Shown here: one piece after another, positions 27,305 to 36,495 of the stretch
How positions within the stretch are numbered: the first letter of the stretch is position 1
How the letters are laid out: the number at the start of each line of letters is the position of its first letter
Assembly (NCBI RefSeq): GCF_001594015.1
Contig: NZ_LTBC01000003.1
Span: 301,687-365,686, forward strand
Source of the DNA: Moorella mulderi DSM 14980
GTDB lineage: Bacteria > Bacillota > DSM-521 > Neomoorellales > Neomoorellaceae
Length of the DNA stretch: 64,000 nt
Reading direction: 5' to 3'
Notes under the pieces: generated by a model
Seen by the model: the letters and a program-made list of their open reading frames with translations, nothing else
Told to the model about the DNA's origin: nothing
Database searches by the model: none
Position numbers and translations under genes: made by a program

Positions 27305-27748
27305 CTATTCAAAGGACTCCGCGGTGAACGCCCTGACAAGTTCCATCAGGGTGTTCCTGGAGGCCGATTTATTGGGAACATCTATCACCCATATGATTCC
27401 ATTGTCCTGGCACGCCCAGTATTTCTCCCGCTCCACGGTGACCAAAATACTGCCTTCGAAAATGTTAAAGATGTTCACATAACCGCAAATGCTTCTGCCC
27501 GTGGCCAGTAGTCCGCCAACCATCCAATCTGGATTATCCACGAGGAAAAGCAGCGGCTTTTCACCCCCGAGAATGCGGATAGTCCCCTTCAGGCCTTGCT
27601 GCAAAGCTTGCTCTCGGCTAATGGTTTCTGGCCGGAGAATTGCACGAAATTTCACCGCGGTAGGGTCTTCCAAGTACTCTGGCCCCAACTCCATGCAAGC
27701 CAGCTCATAGACGATTTTGAGCAGGCCCCGTTGCCAGTCCCACCGGGC
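27305..27748 (-). pseudogene. 3' part of an HNH endonuclease gene, cut off by IS3
   Basis: Encodes RWDWQRGLLKIVYELACMELGPEYL and on to VPNKSASRNTLMELVRAF. The KIVYELA...G segment is what follows the HNH region in this endonuclease family and continues the 5' part at 29094-29620. The junction with the insertion element is at 27748/27749. Without the N-terminus this part has no catalytic motif. Confidence 0.65.
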
Positions 27749-27768
27749 TGACCCCCTAATTTTGGACA

Positions 27769-28722
27769 TCAGGCACAAATTGGTAAGGCTTTTACAAAAT
27801 TACGCTGAAAAGCATCATAATATCCCGATGGAGTTAAATAACCTATCTTCGAGTGGATACGGACATTGTTATAGTAGTCCATAAACTTATGTATCACCTC
27901 ATAGGCCTCCCTGAAACTATTAAATTCGTACCGTGCCAGGCATTCCTCCTCCAGGATGCTGTGAAAGGACTCGATATGAGCATTCTTATTGGGCGTTTTG
28001 TAGGGGATAAGCTCATGCTCTACCCCTAGATCCTTGCAAGTTTGCGCAAAAAGATTACTGGTGAACTGGGGACCATTATCTGTCCTTATAACCGGTTTGG
28101 TAGCATTTTTATCCAGCCGGCGTTTCCATAGCGCTGATTTTAAGGTGTAGACGGCATGTCTGGCTTCGCAGGTTAAACCTGCATGATAGTCGATAATAGA
28201 ACGATCAAAGACGTCAATAATGGAAAGAACATAGAAGAAACGGCCCTCGCCAGCTATATAGCCGTATTTTATATCTGTTTCCCAGAGTTGGTTGGGACCG
28301 GTAACTATCCGGTTCCTGGCTAAACGGCGTGGATGTTTAACCTTTATTTGCCGCTGGGGCTTTAATATCCCCATTTCTTTACAAAGGCGGTAAACCTTCT
28401 TTTTGTTGATAATCAAACCATACTTGTGTTTTAAGATAATGGTCAGCTTGACATAGCCATAGGCGAAGCCTTCGCCCTCAATTAGCTCCTTTAGCCATGC
28501 CTTTATTTGTTCATCACTAACCGGTTCTTGTTGCCTGTTGTAGGAATAACCCTTGATAGGGCGGCCACCACCATATCTCCTTTTTCCATGAGATTTAAGG
28601 AAATAGTAATAGGTGGAACGGCTGAGACCAATAATCCGTAAGACGAGGGATACCCTGTAACCCCGGTTAATCCATTTACTTGCTATCTCTACTTTATCTG
28701 TAAATGTGGGTTGGTTTTTTTT
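27769..28722 (-). CDS. IS3-family transposase OrfB (DDE integrase domain)
   Basis: Made as an OrfAB fusion by -1 slippage at a run of eight As (complement of 28715-28722). From there the frame is open through IASKWINRGYRVSLVLRIIG (HTH), EGFAYGYVKLT and on to the rve core: ETDIKYG, RTDNGPQF and NAHIESFHSILEEE give D, D and E. The catalytic triad and C-terminus are complete, so the element may be active. Confidence 0.85.
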   Translation of the reverse strand, partial: KKNQPTFTDKVEIASKWINRGYRVSLVLRIIGLSRSTYYYFLKSHGKRRYGGGRPIKGYSYNRQQEPVSDEQIKAWLKELIEGEGFAYGYVKLTIILKHKYGLIINKKKVYRLCKEMGILKPQRQIKVKHPRRLARNRIVTGPNQLWETDIKYGYIAGEGRFFYVLSIIDVFDRSIIDYHAGLTCEARHAVYTLKSALWKRRLDKNATKPVIRTDNGPQFTSNLFAQTCKDLGVEHELIPYKTPNKNAHIESFHSILEEECLARYEFNSFREAYEVIHKFMDYYNNVRIHSKIGYLTPSGYYDAFQRNFVKALPICA

Positions 28723-29027
28723 AGCAGGTCTTTTAAGATCTCTATCTCTAATTCTTTTTCCCCTAATAACTTCTTTAGTTTTTCGTTTTCAGTTATTGTT
28801 TCTTTTAGCTCTTTTAGGTGGGAATTAATACCCTGGCTTCCTTTTGGGGTTTTGCTGCTATTTCCTGTAAAGGCCGCTTCCCCATAGCGGCGATAATTCC
28901 TCGTCCACCGGTTAACCATGCTGGAAGATAGACCATATCTTCTGGCTACTACTGCACAGTTTCCGGTTTCGAGGCATTCTTGGACGATCTTTAGTTTTTG
29001 TTCTACTGGATATTTCTTCCGTTCCAT
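28689..29027 (-). CDS. IS3-family transposase OrfA
   Basis: 112 residues with a helix-turn-helix of the Tnp_1/HTH_21 type (VARRYGLSSSMVNRWTRNY) and a C-terminal leucine-zipper-like coil (LKKLLGEKELEIEILKDLL), as in other IS3 OrfA proteins. Ends in the slippery A run used for frameshifting into OrfB. Confidence 0.85.
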   Translation of the reverse strand: MERKKYPVEQKLKIVQECLETGNCAVVARRYGLSSSMVNRWTRNYRRYGEAAFTGNSSKTPKGSQGINSHLKELKETITENEKLKKLLGEKELEIEILKDLLKKTNPHLQIK

Positions 29028-29093
29028 TATGGCTGCCCCCTTCTTTTAATCTAGCAGACTTAAGACTTTTTGTCCAAAGTAGTTAGGGGGCTA

Positions 29094-29620
29094 AATAGCC
29101 ACAGATTGAATGTGAAATTCTGTTCCATCGTTGGATGTTCAACATGTACTTCCTTCCGTGAGAGCAACTCCATCTTCAAGCTCTTATTTTTCGCCCTCTG
29201 AGCGATTTTCTCTAGTATAATAGGTAGTCTATTTTCGTCGCTTTTGTCCAGGATAATTCGTATACGCTCTCCCGTATCGATTTCCTCACGGATGACCTTC
29301 GGCACCGTATAGAGTCTTTTGGGTTTGCCGTTACTATCGAATTCATAACGAACTTCGTGTTGCGGATCACCGGCAATGTATCCCTTTTCTAAGGGATTGG
29401 GAATCTTTCCACTCTTTCCCGGCAAACAAAGTAGCATCCGCTTCGCCTCAATCAACCAATTGTTGATTAAGGGAGCGTCCACATATCTGCCAAGTTTGGA
29501 ATTACACTCCCGGCACACGTTTTTGATAGTAATGTTTCCCCCAAGCGCTTCCGGAAAAATGTGCTCCTCACTGGCAGTTGCATTATCTAGCTCTCTTAGA
29601 CAAATAATACACCTAAACAC
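29094..29620 (-). pseudogene. 5' part of an HNH endonuclease gene
   Basis: FRCIICLRELDNATASEEHIFPEALGG followed by VCRECNSKLGRYVD is the HNH-type zinc endonuclease pattern (CxxC, EH, CxxCN). The frame runs into the insertion element at 29093 and stops soon afterwards. Paired with 27305-27748 it gives a protein of about 320 residues. A lone HNH protein in an island could be a restriction-like effector. Confidence 0.75.
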
Positions 29621-29830
29621 GGCCCCCTACACCATCCTCTCCAAAACTACGTTACATAGGGATTACCCTGCAGGAAAAGGAGATAGTGTTGAAATGTTAT
29701 TCATATGAGTTCCTTCTTCTGGGTTTTCTTGTTTGATCGTACTTAAAGAGTCGCTCCAGAGGATGGTAACTCCTTCTTTTGTAAAATAATTATCCGGTTT
29801 CCTGAGACGTTTTGGCTTGCCCTGAGTTTT

Positions 29831-30973
29831 TCAGGAGGAACCATCGAGTTCATAAGATACTTTGTTATTATAAATTACAGGGACTTTTCTCATATCCCTT
29901 CCTTGAGCTTCTTGTTTAAGAATATATTTCATAGGGGCAGTTCGGTAAGCTAAAGTCTTTATTTCTGTATTAGTTAAGTTCCCATATTTGTCTAAAACCT
30001 CGAGGACAAATTCAAGGGTCTGTTCGTTAAAATCGATACTAAATCTTGGTGATGGTCCTCGACTCACAATAGGGATACGATGGTGAAAAACTTTAATCTC
30101 TTTTTCAGACATAAATGATATTGCCTTTTTTAAGGAAGGCATCCATGGACCTTCTTGCTGACGCAAATAAATTTCGCCTGTTAAGGTTTGACCAAAACGT
30201 TGCAATGCCTCAAGGTCTATAAAGTATAACAGTTTTGTTAGTTTAAAGTAGGTAACTTGACCAAGGGTTTGAATAACCATTAATATAAGTTTATGTAATG
30301 CTTTAGGGCTTATTATTTCTTGATTATAGTGGCTTACTTCTCTTCGTAGCGAATGTTTAATTAGGCCTTTTACGGGGTGAACTATTTTCGCAAGCCTGAT
30401 AAAATCAGAACGCTGCTTGGTAAGGGATCTATGTAATAAAGCCCTCGGTCCTGGATGGTACAATGGAACTACTAGTCTTCTTTCCCACTTAAAAGGAATA
30501 CCAACTTGCTCTTTTAATTTATAAGAATGTGGTGAAATAAAATTAAGGGCATCTAATGCTTTTTGTCCTAATGTAACAATAACGTCTGGTTGAATTAGTT
30601 CAATAGTCATTTCAAGATAGGGAATACAATTTATAATTTCTTCGCGGGTTGGAGTGCTGTTATTACCGTTTTCTTCTCTTGGGTTACACAAAACAGCGTT
30701 CGTTATAAAAATATCCTCACGACGCCATCCTATATTTCCAAGTAATGTCTCAAAGTTATCCCCTGTTTTGTCCCCATAAAGTGGTATTCCAGTTCGATCC
30801 GCTCCAAGACGTCCGGGGGCCTCAGCAACAAACATTACCTTTGAATAAATATTACCATTAAATTTAGAAAAGATTTTTGTGCGATGGCAAAGACGGCTAC
30901 ATAAGGTGCAATGGCGAACTGCTTCACAAAGATCATCTAGTCTAACTTCTTTAGAGAAAGATAGAAAACTCAT
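29831..30973 (-). CDS. Uracil-DNA glycosylase (family 4/5-like) fused to a Panacea-like domain
   Basis: About 380 residues. ATG 30973 overlaps the radical SAM stop as ATGA. Residues 1-225 are a UDG: Cys cluster CEAVRHCTLCSRLC (Fe-S), motif FVAEAPGRLGADRTGIPLYG resembling family 5 (UDGb), a further Cys pair, and VPLYHPGPRALLH as the second motif. The C-terminal 150 residues (KLTKLLYFIDLEALQRFGQ, then LRQQEGPWMPSLKKA) resemble Panacea/DUF4065, known as a chaperone-like antitoxin domain. The fusion is unusual. UDGb enzymes accept uracil, hypoxanthine and hydroxymethyluracil, which fits a role with the neighbouring thymidylate-synthase-like protein. Confidence 0.7.
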   Translation of the reverse strand: MSFLSFSKEVRLDDLCEAVRHCTLCSRLCHRTKIFSKFNGNIYSKVMFVAEAPGRLGADRTGIPLYGDKTGDNFETLLGNIGWRREDIFITNAVLCNPREENGNNSTPTREEIINCIPYLEMTIELIQPDVIVTLGQKALDALNFISPHSYKLKEQVGIPFKWERRLVVPLYHPGPRALLHRSLTKQRSDFIRLAKIVHPVKGLIKHSLRREVSHYNQEIISPKALHKLILMVIQTLGQVTYFKLTKLLYFIDLEALQRFGQTLTGEIYLRQQEGPWMPSLKKAISFMSEKEIKVFHHRIPIVSRGPSPRFSIDFNEQTLEFVLEVLDKYGNLTNTEIKTLAYRTAPMKYILKQEAQGRDMRKVPVIYNNKVSYELDGSS

Positions 30974-32013
30974 ACCCACTTGCTTGCCCACCTTCCATAT
31001 AAGCACATTGGATCAGGTTGTTTTAACATGTTACCACTATTAATTACTTTTTGAGCAAGGCATCCAGAAAGGCATTTATTTAACGAAGTGCAACTTCGGC
31101 AAGGCTCAGCAAAACCTTTGTTTAAGTAATCTCTAACAGCCTTAAGAAATGGGGAGTTCTCCCAACACTCTTTTAAAGAGTATCTAGTTAACGTTGAAAA
31201 ATGTAAAGTACCAACTAGCTCTTCTGCTTTAATCTGTTTAAAAGCATCACACGGGTATATACGCAAATCAGGCCCTACTATTAACCTATCCTTTGCCGCC
31301 ATACATGAAGGCTGGTCATTAATTAAAAGGAAATTAAAGGGTGATCCTGTCCTAATGTCAAATCCCTTTTTTCTAAGATTAACTATCATCTGCTTAAGTT
31401 CGATGTTCTGTATACGATTCAAGGCATATTTTCTTAAAATATAACCTCGTCCTTGCGGGACAAACCTAAGGAGGCTTATACGGGAAACACCCATTTGCCT
31501 CGCTAGTCTAGCTATTTCAGAAAGATTTTTGTAATTAACCTTTAACGGAACAAAATGGAATTCTGTCTGATACCCTAAATTAACTGCGGCTGAAACTGCT
31601 TTCATCGTTGCATTAAAACTTCCATTTATACGAGTAATTCCTTCATGTGTATATGAATTTGCACCAAAAATACTAAACACAACCTTACTAACACCAGATA
31701 ATTTAAGAGTATAAAGCTTTGTAGAACTATCTTTGATATTACCTGATGTATAAACTATTATCTTGTTTGTATGTTGGGATGCTTTTTGTACTACTTTTTC
31801 CAACCCCTCCCAAATTAATGGTTCGCCACCGGAAAACACTATTTTTTTTACTCCCATATCATTTGCTTCTTGTACTATATTGAGGCATGAATTTAAATCC
31901 ATTTCACGATTACATGATGGGCTAGAGTCGCTTGAACAATGAATACAAGCTAACGGACATTTATGAGTTACCTCGATTTTTATTTCCTTGAGGAGATTAG
32001 GTAAAGCCATCAT
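30970..32013 (-). CDS. Radical SAM/SPASM protein
   Basis: 347 residues. KIEVTHKCPLACIHCSSDS carries the CxxxCxxC cluster motif; KIVFSGGEPLIW is the GGE strand. A C-terminal Cys-rich segment (CRSCTSLNKCLSGCLAQ plus upstream YPCDAF) is a SPASM-type auxiliary cluster region. Overlaps both neighbours by a few bases. SPASM proteins mostly modify peptides or complex substrates; here, beside a thymidylate-synthase-like and a UDG gene, nucleotide modification is a reasonable guess but unproven. Confidence 0.8.
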   Translation of the reverse strand: MMALPNLLKEIKIEVTHKCPLACIHCSSDSSPSCNREMDLNSCLNIVQEANDMGVKKIVFSGGEPLIWEGLEKVVQKASQHTNKIIVYTSGNIKDSSTKLYTLKLSGVSKVVFSIFGANSYTHEGITRINGSFNATMKAVSAAVNLGYQTEFHFVPLKVNYKNLSEIARLARQMGVSRISLLRFVPQGRGYILRKYALNRIQNIELKQMIVNLRKKGFDIRTGSPFNFLLINDQPSCMAAKDRLIVGPDLRIYPCDAFKQIKAEELVGTLHFSTLTRYSLKECWENSPFLKAVRDYLNKGFAEPCRSCTSLNKCLSGCLAQKVINSGNMLKQPDPMCLYGRWASKWV

Positions 32014-32780
32014 AAACTGTCCACCAATCTTTTAAAATCTCGCTTATGAGAATCAATAAAAGCGTGAGATGATATACATGTTATTCCTGTAGGAATTGCT
32101 TCTATTTCTGCTGCTATGAATTTGAGAAGTTCGCATAAACCCCAATAATTTCCATAAGTTCGTTCAAGAAAATCATGGTTTCGATAAACACATAGTAAAC
32201 TTAATCTTTTTGGTGTTGAAGGTTCTTGTTGTATCGCAATATAATTAAGGCATGGTCCACCTAAAGGTTTAACAGTTTCCCCACCCGGTTTTTGAATTAC
32301 GATTGTATATGCTGCTTTATGGATTCTACGTGAATTGTTAATAGCATTTATTATATTCTCAAGTTGATTTATAACCCCATTGGTACCTTCATAATATGTC
32401 ATTCGTCTGAAGTAATTGCCCCAATATTTACTACTACCATATTTGCGTTCATAAAAACCATGGGGTTTATTATAAACATGAAATAAATTACTTGCCGTTC
32501 TATACCGCCTGTAGAGTTTGTAAGGAAAAATTGTATAGGCCACTGCTTTGGGATCTAAAAGGTTATGGGTAAAGGCAAATCTTGAAACAGATCTGTGAAA
32601 AATAGTATCGAAGCTGTTGGGATTTGTAATATGTACTATCAGATTCCATAACTCCCATTTATTCTGAACGAGTAGCCTGGAACCTTTAAGCCATGCTTCT
32701 TGGAAACTTTCCGCATTAACTAACACAGGATTTAACAACGCCCTTACCCCCCTCGTATAATTTGACTTGGAAGTTATCAT
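32010..32780 (-). CDS. Thymidylate-synthase-like protein
   Basis: 256 residues. The C-terminal half follows the ThyA pattern: GGPCLNYIAIQ places a Cys where ThyA has its catalytic PPCH Cys, then LSLLCVYRNHDFLERTYGNYWGLCELLKFIA (Arg-x2-Asp and Asn at the dUMP sites) and PTGITCISSHAFID (His near the end). The N-terminal half is divergent. Phage relatives of ThyA make hydroxymethyl-pyrimidine nucleotides, so it may alter a nucleotide rather than make dTMP. First gene of a tight three-gene operon; no clear ribosome site is seen before ATG 32780. Confidence 0.65.
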   Translation of the reverse strand: MITSKSNYTRGVRALLNPVLVNAESFQEAWLKGSRLLVQNKWELWNLIVHITNPNSFDTIFHRSVSRFAFTHNLLDPKAVAYTIFPYKLYRRYRTASNLFHVYNKPHGFYERKYGSSKYWGNYFRRMTYYEGTNGVINQLENIINAINNSRRIHKAAYTIVIQKPGGETVKPLGGPCLNYIAIQQEPSTPKRLSLLCVYRNHDFLERTYGNYWGLCELLKFIAAEIEAIPTGITCISSHAFIDSHKRDFKRLVDSL

Positions 32781-32862
32781 AGAACCCGAACTAAAAATTA
32801 GGTCAAGGGTTCTTGATAACCTGGTGTGCCTTTGCGAAGATCAACATAGGTTGGTCCGACGT

Positions 32863-33065
32863 CACTCTTAGACACCCCCTGTAGCCCAATTATCTGGTGA
32901 CTACTCAGTTAAGAGTGAGACCCATGCGGTGCGGCGCATATTTCTTACGCGTGAGCTGAGCCAGCAGGGCCAGCCGGCCTCTGGGTTCAGCAGGCCAGAG
33001 GTGCACCCCTGGTTGTCCTGCCACGCTCTCATCGACCTGCGAGGTTGTTACGCGCCGCACCCGCA
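32863..33065 (+). ncRNA. Candidate bridge RNA of the IS110 element
   Basis: The non-coding region before the IS110 transposase is strongly structured: an 8-bp pair (32863-32870 with 32910-32917), a 13-bp pair with one bulge (32925-32937 with 33052-33065) and an inner hairpin CCTCTGG/CCAGAGG (32978-32984 with 32995-33001, 10-base loop). IS110 elements encode a bridge RNA here that pairs with donor and target DNA. Boundaries are approximate. Confidence 0.45.
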
Positions 33066-33107
33066 GGGCGCGCCCTTACTCTGGGCCAGCCCAAGGAGGG
33101 ATACCAT

Positions 33108-34329
33108 TTGGCCCAGGTCATTTTTGCAGGCATTGATATCAGCTCTCTTAAATGTGACCTGGTATGCCTTGATGAGCAAGGGCATCAGCTTGCACCTGCT
33201 AAATCCTTTGCCAATAACCGTGAAGGTGCTTCTGGTTTAGTTGAGGTGCTGGATCATCTCGCCCATAAGTTTAATATCCAGCAACTTCATATAGGGTTGG
33301 AGGCTACTTCGGTTTATGGCATCCATCTCCGTGAATTCTTGCTGGATGCCTCGCCGCTTAAGGCATACCCTACTGAGATTTATGAAATCAATCCTGTTAT
33401 GGTAGCTGGCTTTAAAAAGGCTTTCGGTGCCCGGCGCCCGAAAACAGACGTCATGGATGTATATGTTATCGCTGAACGGGTACGCTTCGGGCACCTTACT
33501 CCTTATCGCCGGGAGGCTATGGTCACTGAACCTTTACGCCAGCTGACCCGTTTGCGGCTGCATCTAGTAGAGTTACTGACTGTTGAGCAGAACCGTGCCC
33601 TTAATCTGCTTTTCCTCAAGTTCTCTAACTACCACCAGGACAGGCCTTTTAGCCAGACTTTCGGCAGGGCTTCCCTGGCGGTCTTGCAGGAATTTACTCC
33701 AGATGAACTGGTGGAAATGCCCCTGGAAGACCTTGTGGATTTTATCCAATCCCACGGTAATAACAGGCTGGCTGAACCTGGCGAGATGGCTAAGACCTTA
33801 AAACAGTTACCGCCTTAATCCTAAAATGCTCGAAGCTTGTGAGGTGGCTCTTTCCCTTACTCTACAGAATATTGACCACCTCAAAAAGCAGCTCAAGCAA
33901 CTGGATAAGGTCATTAACCGCGAGTTAGAAGCCATACCCCAGACTCTAACTAGTGTCAAGGGCCTCGGCCCTGTCTCTGCTGCCGGTATAATCGCCGAAA
34001 TTGGCGATATCAAACGCTTCAAAGATCAGGCAGCTCTAGCTCAATACGCGGGCCTTACCTGGACCCGTTACCAGTCGGGCGATTTTGATGCCGAAGAACG
34101 CTGCTTAACTAAAAGCGGGAACCGCTACCTGCGTTATTACCAGGTCCAGGCCGCCAACTCGTTGCGGGTGCACAACGAGGAATATAAGGCTTACTACCAG
34201 ACCAAATATTGCGAAGTTAGCAAGCATCAGCATAAACGAGCGCTGGTACTTACTGCCCGTAAACTAGAAAGACTGGTTTTTGCACTGCTGAGCAAAGGCC
34301 AAATCTATAAGGGGACAGTGATGAATTAA
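33108..34329 (+). pseudogene. IS110-family transposase split by a one-base frameshift
   Basis: The TTG at 33108 behind GGAGGG starts LAQVIFAGIDISSLKCDLV, the DEDD catalytic domain, with Glu in GLEATSVYG and Asp in RPKTDVMDVYVIAERV. The frame ends at 33816-33818 in a stop caused by a one-base shift; the second frame resumes with YRLNPKMLEACE and continues through LTSVKGLGPVSAAGIIAEIG, the Transposase_20 domain with its catalytic-serine region. Both parts are otherwise complete. The element is probably dead unless frameshifting is programmed. Confidence 0.85.
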
Positions 34330-34360
34330 TCGTGTAATTCAATACAGCAAATCTTATTTC

Positions 34361-34382
34361 CCAGCTATTTCCATATAGCTGG
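34361..34382 (+). terminator. Hairpin after the IS110 transposase
   Basis: Perfect 8-bp stem CCAGCTAT/ATAGCTGG with a six-base loop, 30 bases past the transposase stop, with only a weak T-rich tail. It could be a terminator or part of the element's end. Confidence 0.4.
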
Positions 34383-34507
34383 CCTAGATTTATATTGCCT
34401 TTTTCCAGCCTTAAGTTATCAACTCCCATTTTTGGGTCCTTGACATGTTACCGTGAGTCTTTTTTTCTAAACTGTGTGCTTTTTGTCTGTTTTTGTCTGT
34501 TATAAGG

Positions 34508-35032
34508 TTATGAGCCAGTAGCATGATAATGCCTAAAATCATTTATACCGCTATACCTAGTCAATATTTCTGAAATATAGCTTCCGCAATGTCTAATAAT
34601 CAAAGGATATTTTTTCCCTTTAAACATAACTCGTTTATCCTTAAGTGTTTTAAAATCCATGGTTCGTGGCGGACGACGTCCATACAAAAGTATGGGTAAA
34701 AATGTGGATATTGACACTCTGCAAAAAAACTGAGACATAGTTTGAATAGTAGACTGAATTTGTTCTAGTGGTCGGGTGCCCTTTGAACGCCCGCTTTTCA
34801 TTTCAATTAGGATAAGAATTATTTTATGGGAGTGTTGATCATCATATAAAATAATATAATCACAAAGCTTTGTACTGCAACCTTGATCATTCCCCCAATT
34901 ATCCACGTCAATTATCAAACGATCAGTATGAAGATCTAAGTGAAATATACAACCATTCTTTTGGCATCGAGTGGCTAAACAGCGCATATTATGTTCCTCT
35001 AAAAAGTGCCGGACTTGGCTGACGCTATTCAC
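34508..35032 (-). CDS. PD-(D/E)XK-like partner of an ATPase
   Basis: 174 residues. CDYIILYDD, then ILILIEMKSGRSKGTRPLEQI, gives D...ExK followed by a helix, as in PD-(D/E)XK nucleases. It directly follows the ATPase gene (the coordinates share one base). ATPase/nuclease pairs of this layout are common defence systems (Septu and PARIS use other nuclease folds), but this exact pair was not recognised. Confidence 0.55.
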   Translation of the reverse strand: MNSVSQVRHFLEEHNMRCLATRCQKNGCIFHLDLHTDRLIIDVDNWGNDQGCSTKLCDYIILYDDQHSHKIILILIEMKSGRSKGTRPLEQIQSTIQTMSQFFCRVSISTFLPILLYGRRPPRTMDFKTLKDKRVMFKGKKYPLIIRHCGSYISEILTRYSGINDFRHYHATGS

Positions 35033-36495
35033 TAATCATCCCCCCTATCTTCCAGCAAGATTGTTTCTTCATAGAGGGATTCGGCAATTCTGGTGAATTC
35101 TGACTCTGGAATTCCCTCTTGCAAATTTACAGTCAATTCTTTTACTACACTTCCACCTTTTTGTTCCCCAACATCGAATAAATAAGCCCCGACTTCCTCA
35201 CTTTTGAGGTAATCTTGCGGAGAGTACCCAAAAGCAGTCCTCTGTTTCTCGTCTAAGGAACTCAATCTAATAAAATTGCTAAGTTGGCTAATAAGATAGT
35301 CGCTATGAGTAGTAATCAGTACGTTAGTCCCTTTTCTTACGAGTTTTACAAGAGCCCTTGCCACTTTTCTTTGGCATGCCGGATGCAAATGTGCTTCTGG
35401 TTCTTCGAGGATTAGCAAAGATCCTGGCCTGACAATATACTTCAGAAAAAGAATTACTGGCGCTAGTTCTGACACCATTGATGAGGTTCTATGTAAAGTT
35501 AATCGAAACCTGGAACTATCTCGATGCTGATAGTAAATCTCCGGGTACTCCGTTTTTTTGGAAATCGTTATCCTCCCACTTACTACCTCTTCCTCCAGAA
35601 ATGTAGCCACATCAAAAAGCTCTGATTTCCGCTCGATATCTAGCCTTAAAAGCTCTGTAATAAAATCTGTTACGACCCCTGAAAGCTTAGGTATTTCGAT
35701 TGTTTGTACACCCGCCAAAGGTGCCCGGCTAACAACGAAGGAAGTTAAAGCCTTATGACTTTGGAGAATTCCGGAACGAGCAGCTGGTAAGTACTTAGAT
35801 TCTATAAGAATAGGCTGGAAAAATTGATTCAACACATTAAATATAGCCATTGTTAAAGCATCAGGATAGCTATATATGAATGGTCCAACTTTTTCGCTAG
35901 ATTCGGGTCGGAGAAGCGGTAAAAAGACATCTTCTAACTTAAGTTCTTGCTTTTCCACATTAAGTTGATCACCTAAACTGAATAAAACAATGCTCCATCT
36001 GGAACTGTCTTCTATAGTAATGTTAAAACTTTCATGTTTATTCATGACCAATTTAGATACTTCAATTCCGTAGCATCGTCTAATCTCATGGAACAATTTT
36101 TCTTTAGTGCTTAGCATAAATTGTTGCAGAACTGAATGTATAAGTTTCCGTAGTTCCTCAGGCAGTAGGCTAAAATTGATCTTTTTTTGCCTATACTGGT
36201 TTTCTGCATTTATTAATTCTACGTATAACTGCACCAAGGACTGCCATTTTTCTTTAGCAGCTTTATTACCCTGAGACAGTTCAGGGTGATTAAATAAATC
36301 TAGCCAAAAATAGGCCGGAATAGGTCTACTCTTTCTTCCCCCAAAAAAGATATGTGGCTTGGATAAAAGTGCATAAATGAATTCCGCCAAATAGGATTTT
36401 CCTGAGCCGTTTGGTCCTACAAAAATTGTTAATGGTCTAAGACGCACATTCCCCTCATAGATTGGGCCAAATCGTTTAACCTCTATACGAAGCAT
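35032..36495 (-). CDS. AAA_15/21-type ATPase (SMC-head or OLD-like)
   Basis: 487 residues. Walker A FVGPNGSGKSYLAEFIYALL at the N-terminus, a helical middle without a long coiled coil, Walker B LLILEEPEAHLHP and H-loop VLITTHSDYLISQLS near residues 360-400. The group includes the ATPases of PARIS, Septu and OLD systems, where the ATPase senses a phage trigger and unleashes a nuclease. No TOPRIM follows in the same chain, so the adjacent PD-(D/E)XK-like gene is the probable effector. Confidence 0.75.
   Translation of the reverse strand: MLRIEVKRFGPIYEGNVRLRPLTIFVGPNGSGKSYLAEFIYALLSKPHIFFGGRKSRPIPAYFWLDLFNHPELSQGNKAAKEKWQSLVQLYVELINAENQYRQKKINFSLLPEELRKLIHSVLQQFMLSTKEKLFHEIRRCYGIEVSKLVMNKHESFNITIEDSSRWSIVLFSLGDQLNVEKQELKLEDVFLPLLRPESSEKVGPFIYSYPDALTMAIFNVLNQFFQPILIESKYLPAARSGILQSHKALTSFVVSRAPLAGVQTIEIPKLSGVVTDFITELLRLDIERKSELFDVATFLEEEVVSGRITISKKTEYPEIYYQHRDSSRFRLTLHRTSSMVSELAPVILFLKYIVRPGSLLILEEPEAHLHPACQRKVARALVKLVRKGTNVLITTHSDYLISQLSNFIRLSSLDEKQRTAFGYSPQDYLKSEEVGAYLFDVGEQKGGSVVKELTVNLQEGIPESEFTRIAESLYEETILLEDRGDD

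Larger units (their letters stand above)
27749..29093 (-). mobile_element. IS3-family insertion sequence
   Basis: About 1.35 kb, bounded by imperfect inverted repeats: TGACCCCCTAATTTTGGACA at the left, and at the right end the complement of TAGCCCCCTAACTACTTTGG. It contains orfA and orfB in the usual -1 frameshift arrangement and splits an HNH endonuclease gene. No direct target duplication is evident (left flank CCGGGC, right flank AATAGC). Confidence 0.85.

Noticed and set aside
33108..34329. Programmed frameshift in the IS110 transposase
   Set aside because: IS110 transposases are normally a single frame, and no slippery run or downstream structure is evident at 33811-33826, so a mutation is more likely.
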